This document shows positions 1-11,040 of a stretch of 64,000 bases of DNA, one piece after another. The notes under the pieces are model-generated. The model ran no database searches. It was not told where the DNA came from and worked only from the letters and a program-made list of their open reading frames with translations. This stretch comes from Adiantum capillus-veneris. Lineage: Eukaryota; Streptophyta; Polypodiopsida; Polypodiales; Pteridaceae. The stretch spans positions 42,625,537 through 42,689,536 of the forward strand of contig CM043966.1 of assembly GCA_014529385.2 (NCBI GenBank), in the 5' to 3' direction. The position numbers and the translations under genes are program-made. Every line of letters begins with the position of its first letter. Position 1 is the stretch's first letter.

Positions 1-30
1 GTTTTCGTCATGTCATCGTTCATGGATTTC

Positions 31-35
<5 letters not shown>

Positions 36-125
<90 letters not shown>
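36..125. repeat. (CT)n microsatellite
   Basis: Uninterrupted CT dinucleotide run of about 90 bp. Open frames through it encode only Leu-Ser repeats and are not genes. Confidence 0.98.
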
Positions 126-126
<1 letters not shown>

Positions 127-929
127 ATTTTGTCAAGCATGTCTCCTCCCATTTTCAAGAGAATGAGGAAGGTTCTTGCAAAAGTACAAGTCACTTGCAC
201 ATTGTTGCAAGATAGAGCTTGAAGAAACTAACATATTTTCCACCACTTGGAAAAATGTGGGCACACTTCACTTTATCATGATGAAAATTGAAAAATGTGG
301 GCTCCAAAGTGGCACTAAGCAAACAGTGTCAGGATTACCTTCAAGGCAAGGACACTTCGGTGAATGAGGGTCTTTTTGGTTCATCACAAAAGTAGGCCAT
401 CCCTAAGCTTGGAGGGTATAGGAAGAAGACAAGGAATTCCACTTGTAAAACAAGCATGTCTGTGTTTTGCTATAATGGGATGGATCGGTTACCTCAGTTT
501 GTGAGAGCCAATCCAAAACATAATGGATGGATGTTGTGGAGGTCGCTCATGTGGGCATATGCGAAGTCCATGAAAGTAGTTCCCATGCCTCGGTAGAAGA
601 TGTTGTCCATGTTTGGCTTCTCATCTCTGACGGTGCTTGTTTTACATGGAGGGGCATGCATAACTCTAGGATGGAGCTTCCTCTTTGTAGTTTCATGTTT
701 ATCCACATAGCCATTGCTTCATGTTTTAATATCTTTTTTTTTCATTTTTAGAAACTTTAAATAATGTTTTTACCTTTTAATCACAAGCAAAGCACAGGGA
801 AACACCAAAATTTGAATGTTTAAGCGCTAAAGTGGGGTTTGGTAATAAGCTTGACAATACGCGCAATAATAAAAAAGATAATATACACTGTAACATTTGA
901 AATACAAAAAAATGTCCTTCTGCTCTCCT
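126..929. other. No gene recognised
   Basis: About 800 bp without a convincing coding frame or LTR signature. Short open frames here show no known domain. It may be the eroded 5' part (gag) of the copia remnant that follows, but I see no gag motif. Confidence 0.5.
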
Positions 930-1512
930 CTCTCTTCTATGACCATCCCATTTTGGACTATCTCTCTACAAAACGTGGTAAAAGATCACGGTAAACATTT
1001 TGAGATTTTCATAGTGTCCAATTATGCTTCTACACCTGGGTCAATTAAGCTCGGTGATTCTTATCAACTTGAGACATGTGGCATTGGACATGTGAAGTTG
1101 TGTATGCACAATGGTACTGAGTTCATGTTGTGAGATGTTAGAAATGTGCCACAGCTAACAAAAATCTTGGTTTTAGCAAGACAGCATAATGATCTTGGAT
1201 GCACTACAATGTTTGGCAATTGTTCTTGGATGATCATTGATCAAAAAAGGTAACTTGATTATGCTCAAAGGCCAAAATTCTATTTCATTATATTCCTTGT
1301 ATGTTTTTTTTGTGAAAGAGAACTCTATCTACGTACTTGATCTACCTTCTACTGAGTTGTGGCATAGCCAGCTATCGTATGAGTCAAAAGGTTATGAAGC
1401 AATTACAGTGTTTTGGTTATATCCCTATGTTACAACTATTCCGTGTAGAGTTTGGGTGAGCATTTCATATACAGGTTATAGACTAGGCTTACCCTCATTG
1501 CCTTTAGATTGA
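930..1512 (+). pseudogene. Ty1/copia pol remnant: protease edge and GAG-pre-integrase
   Basis: The frame at 897-1133 contains the stretch that follows the aspartic protease active site in copia pol (IKLGDSYQLETCGIGHVKL, then an MHNGTEF-like segment). It continues as VRNVPQLTKILV after a stop. The usual D-S/A-A/G triad region is degraded and not legible. At 1350-1400 the LWHSQLSYES segment matches the start of the GAG-pre-integrase domain (usually LWHxRLGHxS), with its zinc-binding histidines and cysteines mostly lost. Stops and frameshifts make it non-functional. It is the 5' end of a pol that runs to about 4294. Confidence 0.72.
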
Positions 1513-2162
1513 AAGTTAGGGAATCCTCTAGATTTATTACATAGTGATCTATACGGGCCTATGCCACATAAGTCTCTAGGGAGCATTGTATTTCTTGACT
1601 TTCATAGGTGTATCTACTTGAAAGGTGTGATTCTACCTCTTGAAGAGGAAAGATAAAGTCCTTAGTGTCCTCCAAAAGTTTGTAGCCATGGTAGAAGACC
1701 TGTTAGGCAAGAAGTTGAAGACTTTCTACATTGACCATGGGTGGGGGAGAGTACGTCTCCACGGATTTTAAGGACTTTTGTAGCAAACAAGGCATTAGGA
1801 GGCGGTTTACTACGCCATACACACCTGCTCAAAGTGGAGTTGTTGAGTGAATGAATAGAACTAACTATTCATGAGAAAGTCCCTTCCATGCTATCTATGA
1901 AAAATTTACCTCAAGATTTTTGAGGAGAGTCTATCATGATAGCAGTGCATACAATCAATAGGTTGCCTAGTACACTGTTGAACTACAAGATTTTACAAGA
2001 GATGTAGACAGGCAAGAAGCCTAATTATGATAAATAATATGTTTGAGGCATTCTCACATGTGCCTAAAGTGCTTAGAAAGAAATTGGACCCCAAGTCACA
2101 CAAATGCTTCTTCATTGGCTATGGTCAAGATGGAGAGATGGGTTATCGTGTCTAGCACCCGA
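1513..2162 (+). pseudogene. Ty1/copia integrase core remnant
   Basis: Broken frames still spell copia integrase landmarks. HSDLYGPMPHKSLGS (about 1540-1585) carries the first catalytic Asp. TFYIDHG followed by EYVSTDFKDFC (about 1722-1780) covers the second-Asp region. GIRRRFTTPYTPAQSGVVE (about 1792-1849) holds the Glu of the DDE triad, followed directly by a stop. Downstream, KLDPKSHKCFFIGYG (about 2084-2125) is the conserved segment before the RT. At least two stops and two frameshifts are present, so no active enzyme can be made. Confidence 0.78.
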
Positions 2163-2711
2163 AATCTTAGAAAGTTGTTTGCAGCACACAAGTGATCTTT
2201 AGTGAATCAAAGATGCAAAAATAGCAAGTGAAGTGATCTTTAATGAATCAAAGATGCACAAATAGCACGTTGAGTATTGTAGAGTGAGTTTCAAGGATGG
2301 AGCCTCAAGTCCAATTACAAAAATAGCTCAACCTACTAGCAATGTACCTACCACTAGTAGTGCTCTAGAGAGAGCTAGTGATACTTCTGAGAAAACAGAG
2401 TCCAGCAGTCAAGTAGTGAGGAGATATACACATAAATCTTAGAGAGTCGTTTGCAGCACACAAGTGATCTTTAGTGAACCAAAGATGCAAAAATAGCAGT
2501 GAAGTGATCTTTAATGAATCAAGTGATCTTTAATGAATCAAAGATGCACAAATAGAACGTTGAGTATTGTAGAGTGAGTTTCAAGGATGGAGCCTCAAGT
2601 CCAATTACAAAAATAGCTCAGCCTACTAGCAGTGTACCTACCACTAGTAGTGCTCCAGAGAGAGCTAGTAGAAAGTAGAGTCTAGGAGTCATTGTGAGGA
2701 GATATACACAT
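2163..2711. repeat. 272-bp tandem duplication inside copia pol
   Basis: Unit 1 (2163-2434) and unit 2 (2435-2711) both start AATCTTAG and both end in GAGGAGATATACACAT. They share a long near-identical middle with a few substitutions and a small extra internal repeat of AGTGATCTTTAATGAATC in unit 2. The duplication lies in the linker between integrase and reverse transcriptase. Confidence 0.9.
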
Positions 2712-2943
2712 GTATATTGTGCCCCTGAGAGATTTCAACCAAGATTAGACTATTGTGCCCCTGAGAAATTTCATCCAAGAGTAGACTATCTATTGGTCAC
2801 TAACTACGGAGAGCCTGCCTACTATCAAGAGGCTATTGAGATGGAAGATAGCATGAAGTGGGAGCAACCAATGCAATCTAAGTATAACTTGATTGTGACA
2901 AAAGAGACTTGGTCATTCACGAAGTTTCCAGAGGGCAAATAAA

Positions 2944-3592
2944 CCTTGCCTTGAAAATGTGTGTATAAGCAGAAGTACATGGCAAAAGAACCCAAGCCTA
3001 AATATAAGGCTAGATTTGGTTGCTAAGGGATTCAAGCAGAAGAAGGTGTGGAATTTGAAGAGATTTTCTCTCCAGTAGTTTAGTTGATTGCTTTGTGTCT
3101 TATTCATTACATGGAATTCATCCAGATGGATGTGAAGACATCATTTCTTCACGGGGATCTTGATGAGGATGTCTACATGAAACAACCAGAAGGATTTGAA
3201 GTCAACCTAAGAAGCTTACAGGTGCAGAACTGGCATGTAGATTGCATAAGGTGTTATATGGCCTAAAACAAGGTTCAAGGTAGTGGTACATGAAGTTTGA
3301 AAAGTACATGTAGTGTCAAGGGTATGAAAGGATCCAAGAAGATCACTGCTTGTATACACAGAAGTTGAGTGATGGTTTACTTATTATCTTGATACTTTAT
3401 GTTGATGATATGCTCATTGCCGAGAAGTCTAAAGACAATTAAAAAAGTCACTTAGTACACAGTTTTGTATGAAAGATTTAGGAGATGCAAGTCACTTTCT
3501 TGGTATACATATCAAGAGGAGTAGAAAGCATGGAATACTGAAGTTGTCTGAGGAAACGTATATCCACGAGGTCTTGCAACATTTTAATATGA
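2944..3592 (+). pseudogene. Ty1/copia reverse transcriptase remnant
   Basis: The copia RT (RVT_2) is recognisable across frames. A KYKAR-like start and EEIFSPVV lie at 2995-3080. MDVKTSFLHGDLDEDVYM and KQPEGFE lie in the frame at 3084-3266. LYGLKQGSR comes next (about 3255). YVDDMLIA, the catalytic YxDD box, lies near 3400, and MKDLGDASHFLGIHI at 3469. A frameshift, several stops and loss of the segment around the first catalytic Asp make it inactive. It is related to, but clearly diverged from, the copia fragment at 41162-42541. Confidence 0.88.
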
Positions 3593-3597
3593 GGGGG

Positions 3598-3652
<55 letters not shown>
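3593..3652. repeat. Poly-G tract (G7-A-G52)
   Basis: Seven G, one A, then 52 consecutive G. It sits where related copia RTs read HFNMEGGK, so it probably grew from a short G-rich codon run. Frames through it give only poly-Gly or poly-Pro. The length could be biological slippage or an assembly/sequencing error. Confidence 0.95.
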
Positions 3653-3656
<4 letters not shown>

Positions 3657-4294
3657 TTGAGTACCCCACTATAGCTATATGCAAACTTCGCAAGAATGAT
3701 GCTCCCAAGTATGATGGTGCATAAAGCACTAGGAAGCAGTGAAGCACATCTTGAGATATTTGAAAGGTATGGTCGATAAGTGCTTACACTTTGGGAATTG
3801 TGATGCATCCATTGTGGGTTACATAGATGTGGATTATGCGAATGGTGCGGATAGTGAAATATCCACATTTGGCTACGTATTCCTATTTGCTAGAGTATTC
3901 ATGTCATGGAGATCATGTCTCCAAGATTGTACATCACCTTCCACCATAGACACAGAGTATGTGGCATTTTTTTATGCTAGCAAGGAAGCTATTTGGTTAG
4001 CTCGCCTAGTGGGAGATCTTGTCATTACTCAGCCTCCAATGTTGGGCCGGTGGGGGGGCCGGTGGTCCCCTGCCCCCAATTGTACCTAGCTAGGTATGCA
4101 TTGTGATAGTTAGTCAGAGTGTGATTTCATTAATGAAGAACCCCGTGTTTCACTCCAAGTCAAAACACATAGAAGTTTGTTATCATGTGATATGTGACAT
4201 ATTGGCTAAGTTAGTCAAGGTACATACAAATGACAACCTTGCAAATACTCTCATGAAGAGCCTACCCTCAGAGCAGTTTGCACATTGCATGTAG
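3653..4294 (+). pseudogene. Ty1/copia RNase H remnant
   Basis: The frame at 3739-4089 has KHILRYLKG, then GYIDVDYANGADSEISTFGYVF and TIDTEYVAFFYASKEAIWLARL, the conserved copia RNase H blocks (acidic residues at YIDVDYA and DTEY). The frame at 4103-4294 continues with NPVFHSKSKHIEVCYHV and a SLPSEQFAHC-like end, the usual C-terminus of copia pol. The two parts are separated by a frameshift and a G-rich stretch near 4040. It corresponds block for block to the better-kept copy at 42000-42541. Confidence 0.88.
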
Positions 4295-4657
4295 ATGATG
4301 GGTGTAGGTTCAAACCACTTGAATTGTTCATGGTTGTACATGTTGTACATACATAAGCCACTTGGGACACACTGGCCTTCAAGTGGGATATTTTTAGGGT
4401 TCAAGCCAACTGGCCAAACACCCATATGAGTGATCGTACTACCTTATCTATTCTTTAGTAAGGAAGAACAATAAGGAGAGGTGAGGGGTTAATCCTCACA
4501 TAGAGCTCCATCAATATTGTGTGCACCTCACCTGCACTACTCGCACTTATGCACGCAACACACGTGCACTCACATTACACAATCAATTATCCAAACTAAG
4601 CTATCATTTCTAGTTTGTAGTTGTTTGTACACACTAACTCGCTAGTACGACACAATG
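4295..4657 (+). other. Copia 3' region, possible LTR start
   Basis: After the RNase H end, 4360-4395 reads CACACTGGCCTTCAAGTGGGATAT. This parallels the polypurine-tract region of the copia at 42570-42596 (CACACTGCCTTTAAGTGGGAGAT). An LTR would therefore be expected to start near 4393, but I found no matching 5' LTR upstream. Element A is inserted at 4663, so any 3' LTR may be split by it. Confidence 0.45.
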
Positions 4658-4662
4658 CCAAA

Positions 4663-6216
4663 TGTCATAAAATATAATATCTAACCAACCCCAATGATTT
4701 TCTCAAATTAAATTGATCATTTAATGTGGGAGAATAAACAAGAACAAGGGGTAGAATGTAGACATGTGCTTATGGATCTATCTCAACATGGGGCCAAGTT
4801 TAAAGGGGTCCAAATGAGAGATGGTATGTCAAAGAGCAAGGCTAGCTAATGGTGCTTAAAGACCTTAGGGTTAGCTTCATTAAAGACCTCCAAAGGTTAG
4901 TGATAAAAGTCCTCTGACCTTAGGCAACAAGCTAGGATTGTGCTTGATGTGGGAACCCAGCCAAAGCTTGAGATGCTTGTTGTGCTTGATGACTATGGTG
5001 CTTGAGATGCTTGTCGTGCTTGATGTCTAAGATTCTTGAGGTGATTTTTGTGCTTGACGTGCTTGACGTGCTAGGGCTGAGCTTGATGTGGGAACCTTGT
5101 TCAAACATGAGGGCTTAAGGTGTTCCAAAAGTCAACAAGGATCCCTACAAGGAGGGGGCGAGCCCTACAAGTATAGGCAAGAGAGAGAACACACACACCC
5201 TCACACAAAGCAAGCCTAGTCCAAGGAGGCAACAAGGACACATGTCAAGTTCCTCTCCATGTTGCCCTCATAAGGTACCTAAAGCCCATAGATTGGCCTC
5301 AAGGGGTCCAATGATAATCTAGCTAATTTAATGCATTTATCAAGTACTCTCTCTCAAATGGAAAAGGGGGACACTTGTCCAAATGCTACCATGGTTGCTC
5401 GATATGCACTATGCATGTGATTGACTAGGATTGGAGGGGTCCAATCAAATGCAGGCTTTAGCTACAATGAGGGGTCGACCAAATCAAGCTGGGGTTGTGC
5501 TTGGGGGTTATAATTTCTCTCACACACTCTCACATGCCCATTCTCACTTGGACAAAGTTCAAGAACTCCATCTCCTTCTCCAAGCTTGTTGAGAAGTTGA
5601 GAGCCTACACCAACCCTCTTGGCTATGGAATGCAAATCCAACCAAGAGCCATGCTTCAATGCTTAAGCTTGCCATCTTCTTCATCATCATTATTATGCTA
5701 TTATGGTATGATATGCAAGAAGAGTGATGATAAGTGAGGAACTACTCTTTCTCGTATGTTACTTCTTCTTCCTTTTCCGTACCCTCATTCCCCGCTAGCT
5801 CTCTCCACCTTTGAAGGTGTTTAAGGCCTTGGGACTGAGTTCAGGGATGGTTAATGCTTTTACAAAGTTTATGTTATGCTCTGATGCATGAAGCTCTCCA
5901 TCTTCATTGCATCACCTAGGACACAAGGAACGCAAAGATTGTATTGTACCAAGTCTCTCTTGATGGGAGAATCTATAATACAAAAGCCTATTGGAGGGGG
6001 GACCAGCTCCACATAATCTGGTCCTTAACTGTGTCATGTTTTCTAATTCTCTCTCTTGCAACAATATTTTTCATGCCAAGTTAATTAAGTATAATGGTTA
6101 TGTTGCTACCACTAATTAAGTTCACCCTCTACGTTCTCAAAGTACCCTCATGAAAATGCTCACTCTAATTCTCTTGATTCCGCTATTCTCAAAGTTCATA
6201 GGCCATTTTCATTACA
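4663..6216 (+). repeat. 5' LTR of element A
   Basis: 1554 bp, TGTCATAA...ATTACA. It shares its whole length with 12875-14459, and also with the solo LTR 40549-43933 once that copy's insert is removed. It contains a stretch rich in TGCTTGAGATGCTTG-type short repeats near 4960-5060. It is the likely promoter and polyadenylation region, though I cannot place the start site with confidence. Confidence 0.95.
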
Positions 6217-6217
6217 T

Positions 6218-6229
6218 TGGTATCAGAGC
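6218..6229 (+). promoter_or_regulatory. Primer binding site (initiator-Met tRNA), element A
   Basis: TGGTATCAGAGC, one base after the 5' LTR end. It is complementary to the 3' end of plant initiator-Met tRNA, the usual minus-strand primer of plant gypsy and copia elements. Confidence 0.95.
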
Positions 6230-6575
6230 TATTGGTTTCTCTTTTCTTGCTTAAGAAGAGAGGTCCTTAAGTTGTCCATGAAAGTTTGGACATGTTCATT
6301 GCAATACGATAAGTGAGACATGGATCTATTATCTTGGTTGGGAAGGACTTAGTTTGAGGTACACCATTGGGAAATATAGTCTTAATAATGGAGTCTCTCG
6401 AGGCTTGCCTTTGGCTTAACCATTATTGAGCTACGAGCAAGCTCAACAGGAACCATAATCAATCGTGCAATGTTAGACACTCTCCACCAGTCTTTGCAAT
6501 CAATAGTGTCTAAACCATGGGTGTGGCTACTTGAGAACTAATTTTCAAAGGTAAAGAAGAGTAGCGACTAAGGTT

Positions 6576-7625
6576 TTGAGGGTACCAAAGCACAAAGTAA
6601 TTCTATACATAAGTTTTATTAACATGCTTGACAATAACCAAGAGAATAGAATGAGCATTGATAACTTTGATTCTGCACATGAAGGTGCTAATGATGATGC
6701 CCCCATGCTTGTTAATTATCCTGTTACTAGGTTGCATCAAGCTATGGGCAACTTTGCTTTGCAAGTCGAAGTTACCCAACAACTTCATGCTTATGGGATT
6801 TCCCTTCCTCTCCAAGAGGAGAGAGAGCTTAGGAGGCCTCTTGATGAGACTCCCAAAGGAAAAATCTCTCCCATAAGAGAGGAGGAATCCAAAGAATAAG
6901 AAAGAATCAAATCCCTAAGTTCCTCTGAAGTTGTGGCTCCACGAAGACGGCGGTCTAGACGGTCGCCAACTCCTCTCAAGAGGAAAAGGTCAACCCATAT
7001 TCTTTTTCCTCGTCACTTTGAAAAGGAAGAGAGGAAACAAAGGAAGAAAAAGGCAAGAAAGAGGTCATCCTCTTCTCCTTATTCTTCACCTTCCTCCTCT
7101 TTTGACAAAAGCGACAGCTATTCTCCTAGAGAATACAAGAGGAGAGGCCATCGCAAATCCCACCCTACATGGAGAAGGTCCCAAAAGCTCAAGAAATTCA
7201 AAGAGGGAGGAAAGAGTATCTCTTTTCTCACCTATGATGGCACCTTTGGTGCTACTGACAAAGTATTGGCCTTCATCCAGCAATCTGATGCGTCCTTTGG
7301 AGAGACGATGGCGTCATAGAGTTCCTCCAAGCTACACCATGTGTCTATGCACTTCCAGATATGTGCTCATCAATGGTGGTCTAGCCTTCGTGGAAATGGC
7401 AAATCCCCAAAGAGATGGAAAACTTTACGACTTTTCATCATGAAGCAATTGCTTGCAAGCGATGCAAAGGACAAGGTGCTTACCAAAAGGTGGAGTTTGA
7501 AGCTGCTCTCCAATGAGTATATCCACAAATATGTGGACAAGTTTTGGGATTTACATCTCAAGGCTACCGACTTTCATGATAGACTTTTCCGAGCAAAAGT
7601 GACAATTTTGTGCGGGATTACTTGA
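6576..7625 (+). pseudogene. Gag of element A
   Basis: One reading frame runs 6576-7625 with two in-frame stops (6897-6899 and 7317-7319). The N-terminal third is polar. The middle, about 6930-7200, is very basic and Ser-rich (PRRRRSRRSP, KKKARKRSSSS). From about 7220 it reads as a retrotransposon gag core: TYDGTFGATDKVLAFIQQ, QWWSSLRGNGK, LRLFIMKQLLASDAKDKVLT and YIHKYVDKFWDLHLKATDF. A frameshift follows. Gag would package element RNA in cytoplasmic particles. This copy cannot be translated intact. Confidence 0.85.
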
Positions 7626-7629
7626 AGAA

Positions 7630-8444
7630 ATGGCCGAGTACGTCAACTCTCAACAGCCTGGTTCTATCACTGAAGTAATCCACCACAGTATGGTTTCTTC
7701 GTTCGTCAATTTCGAACAAGGGGCTAGAAGGAATGCCAAGCCCATGGAAAGCAAAGACAAAAGTGATGCAAAGGGGAAAACAATACCCAAAATTCTTCCC
7801 ATGGCAATCCAACAACAGCAACAACAACAACATTTTGTCCAAGGAGAAGGGACTTTACAAAGGTAAAAATAAAATCTCGCCTGAAGAGCTTGAAGCTTTT
7901 CGTAAGGACCACAAATGTTTGAAGTGTGGGGAGCAAGGACATGGTTACCGTTCTTCCCCCAAAAGAGATGCCCGCAATGAGACTCCTAGAACTTCAACGA
8001 TCGAAGCTCCAAAAGAGGATGCCCATTGCAAAGGATCACCTCTCTCCTATGCTTGGGGGAAGGTAAGGGAGAATGATGCCTTCATCTTCATATCAACGGA
8101 GTTGGCCACTAAGTTGGGCATTCAAGCTTTTGAGGTGGGAGATATTGTAACTGCCGATGGAGCTTTCAAGCGACAGCAGCCTTTGTTTCTCCCTTGATTG
8201 GGAAGTTGAGGCTTCATGTCCAAATCTATGTCAACAAAGAAGGCTTTTCATCTCTCCTGTCCAACATGAGGATGTTATCCTAGGGGCACCATGGTTCAAC
8301 CGCATGACTGCCAACATGAAGTTCCCTAAAAGGAGAATCTACTTCACCTACAGGGAAATGAGCATGTATATAGATGCTAGTGAGTTCGGTCGTACTATAC
8401 CACTTGTAAATTCTCTTGCTTTTGACAAATCAATGAAAAGCTAA
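7630..8444 (+). pseudogene. Gag C-terminus, zinc knuckle and protease remnant of element A
   Basis: After a frameshift the gag end continues (MAEYVNSQQ near 7630) and reaches a Gln/Asn-rich CAA-repeat stretch (about 7806-7830). The frame at 7733-8197 carries CLKCGEQGHGYRS (about 7917-7955), a CCHC knuckle whose last Cys is replaced by Ser. It then gives FISTELATKLGI, the segment after the protease active site; the Asp-Ser/Thr-Gly triad itself is gone. Frame 8157-8444 continues with DVILGAPWFNRM, the conserved flap-side ILGxxWF motif. Two frameshifts are needed to read it through. Confidence 0.8.
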
Positions 8445-8456
8445 GTTTTTGCGTAC

Positions 8457-9386
8457 ATGATTTTTGTCAAAGAGTCCCTAAAAGGTCCTAATGTTTCATC
8501 AAATGTAAATGGTAGGAATCAAGAAGAATTAGACTTGTCTAATTTTCTAAATGGATTCCAAGATGTGTTCATGGATGATATCCCTATGGACTTACCTCCA
8601 AAACAAGGGGATGGTGACCATCAAATTGAGCTCCTACCAGGAAGCTCACCGCCTAAGAAGCCTCCTTATCAAGTTTTCCAAGGTCAACAAGAGGAGATCA
8701 TGAGGCAAGTACAAGAATTGGTAGACAAAGGGATGGTGAGGCCTTGCTCCTCTCCCTTTTGTTCTCCAATCCTTTTAGGGGGAAAAAAATATGGTACATA
8801 CCGCATGTGTGTGGACTATTGAGCGCTAAACCATATCACTATCAAAAATAGATTTCTGGTATTGTGGGTAGAAGATATGTTTGATAAGCTACAAGGTTTG
8901 ACCTACTTCAATAGAATTGACCTTAAAAGTGGCTATTATCAAATAAGGATAGTGAATGAAGATATCCTAAAGACCGCGTTCCCATACAACATTTGGTCTT
9001 TATGAATATCCCGTCATGCCTTTTTGCTTGACTAATGCACCGCCCACATTGAATCGTTTGATGGAGAAAATATTTAGACCCTACAGCAAATTTACTGGAG
9101 TGTTCTTTGACAATATCATCATCTACTCCAAGTCCTTGGAGGAACACAAGCAACACCTCCATGTAATGTTTCAAGCTTTGAGGGAGAACAAGCTTTTTAT
9201 CGATCAAAAGAAGAGTGAATTTCTCCTTCAAGAGATTCAATACTTAGCTCATATTATCTCTCAAGATGGTATCCTTATGGATCCATCAAAGTTGAAGGTG
9301 ATAAAAGCATGGCCTAATCCAAGGAACCTACATGAGCTAAGAAGCTTTATTAGTATGTGTGCATACTATAGACACTTCATAGCCGA
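8457..9386 (+). pseudogene. Reverse transcriptase of element A
   Basis: The gypsy RT starts after the protease linker: PPYQVFQGQQEEI, then LVDKGMVRPCSSPFCSPILL and YRMCVDY. An in-frame TGA (8820-8822) replaces the usual Arg of DYRALN, consistent with CGA to TGA. NRIDLKSGYYQI carries the first catalytic Asp. After a frameshift near 8990 come GLYEYPVMPFCLTNAP and FFDNIIIYSKS. The catalytic box is normally xDD; here the second Asp is Asn, so the polymerase would be dead even if the frame were intact. The domain is cut at 9386 by an inserted element and resumes at 10532. Confidence 0.92.
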
Positions 9387-10527
9387 TGTGAGCGGGATGG
9401 AAACACACAGAACGCCTCTATAATGACCCGACACACACTCTTGGGATAATACACACACACACCATGGGGCACTACTCAGCTTACACAACACACCTGGCCG
9501 AGATAGGACACAACGATGGAGTGAGAGGAGAGAGACTATCCACTTGCCCACTCCACACAGAGATACACACACACACACACACCCAAAAAACTCAGCTCAA
9601 AAGAGGAGAATTTCTGATGTTTAGATACAATAGATCTTGGGCCAACACCAATGGGGCAAATAGCGCACACAATATGGGTAAAATAAGCCAAATACAATCA
9701 CAAACTAGAGCAGAAACTTCTCTCATAGGAGAAACTTACACAGAAAAACAGCAGAAAAAGAGTGAGAAATTTGGCAAAATGGACAGCGCCAACGCGTCCG
9801 GAACGGCCCAAAACCCCAGTCTACAATGTCAAAGTGCTCAAATCCGACTTCGGATGAGCAGTTTACGGCCAAAACAGGCTCCAAAAACCCCAAAAACACA
9901 CCTGCGACTGTTCCTCCTCTCTTCTCCACGTTTTTTCTGGTCTTCTCTCTTTTTTTTCAGTTCCCACACTTAGATTTATTACTTGGGCACCCTTGGCCTT
10001 TTAGATGACCTCAAACGGACCCCGAACATGCCAAAAACTGACCTCGCAGTGCATAGTTGTCACCTTTTTGCATCATTCGCACACCTAGCACTCAGCTTTT
10101 TTCCAATAATGCATCTCGCCACCACGTGAAGTGGCCCCAAAAAAAGGTTCTCATGATGACCTTTCTGCATAATTCTCACAAGCAAACACCCACGTTGTGT
10201 CCGTACTTCTCCGCGTGCAAGTATTGACCCCATTCGCCCTCCTGACGCCACTAGATGCCATCTGACGCACTCGCTTACCTCATGTCGTCGGCCCGTGGAT
10301 AGCTTCCTTGAGAAGTTTTATGCGCTACCAACTCCTCATTATTGAATAAAAAACACACTGGTACTGGTAACGATGAAAATCGATGCACTATGTACACCTT
10401 GTCCTACCTGTACACCTATGGGCCCCACGTAACCACCTGGCTCTGGAAAATGCGAAATCCTTTATTCGATGCACCATGCATGTGTATGTACATATGCGCA
10501 ATTCCTTGCTCCAAAAAACTCTTGACA
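9387..10527. mobile_element. 1141-bp TG...CA insertion, probable solo LTR
   Basis: Starts TGTGAGCG, ends TCTTGACA, and is flanked by CCGA (9383-9386 and 10528-10531). Removing it with one CCGA joins the pol frame exactly, giving the usual RT-RNase H linker (RHFIA, EFSQIAGPL). No coding domain, PBS or purine tract is seen inside. It includes (CA)n patches (about 9450 and 9569-9585) and is more GC-rich than its host. The terminal dinucleotides and size suggest a solo LTR from a family not otherwise present here. The short ORFs inside it show no recognisable domain. Confidence 0.82.
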
Positions 10528-10531
10528 CCGA

Positions 10532-11040
10532 ATTCTCTCAAATAGCGGGACCATTGCATGACTTAACAAAGAAGAACGTTAAGTACTCATGGATTACTAA
10601 AGAGCAAAATGCTTTTGACAAGGTCAAAGAGAAGCTTACCTCCCAACCAGCCCTTATGATTCTAGATCTCTTAAATCCATTTTAGGTTCAATCTGATGCA
10701 TGTGGTGATTGCCTTGGAGCAGTTTCGCTTCAAGAAGGGCATGCCATAGCATATGAGAGCCAAAGGCTCAATGCCAATGAACGAGTCTTGGGAATATATG
10801 AAAAAGAGCTTTTAGCTGTTCTATATGCCCTAGACACATGGAAGCACTATCTTTTGGGGACTCCATTCATTTTGCGAACGGACCACCAAAGTCTCAAGTA
10901 CTTCATGACGCAAACCAAGCTTTCTGACAAACAAATGAGGTGGAAAAATTTTCTTTTGCAATTTTATTTTCATATTGCTCACATTGCTGGTAAGCATAAT
11001 CAAGTGGCCGATGCACTTTTACGACGACTAAGAGTTAATG
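10532..11040 (+). pseudogene. RNase H of element A
   Basis: Resumes after the insert with FSQIAGPLHDLTKK and continues through a stop (10683-10685) into the RNase H domain. Visible acidic residues are QSDACG (Asp), YEKELLAVLYAL (Glu), LRTDHQSLKYF (Asp) and QVADALLRR (Asp). All four metal-binding positions are kept despite the stop. RNase H removes the RNA strand during cDNA synthesis. Confidence 0.9.

Noticed and set aside
10-222. Leu/Ser-repeat protein and similar frames at 26581-26903, 39909-40284 and 3469-3868
   Set aside because: These are translations of CT, GT and G repeats and carry no gene signal.
6218-6229. tRNA gene suggested by TGGTATCAGAGC
   Set aside because: Only 12 bases complementary to the tRNA 3' end next to an LTR; this is a primer binding site. 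The same applies at 17724, 29739 and 39243.
9464-9973. 169-codon ORF
   Set aside because: It lies inside the probable solo LTR, is low complexity, and has no domain.
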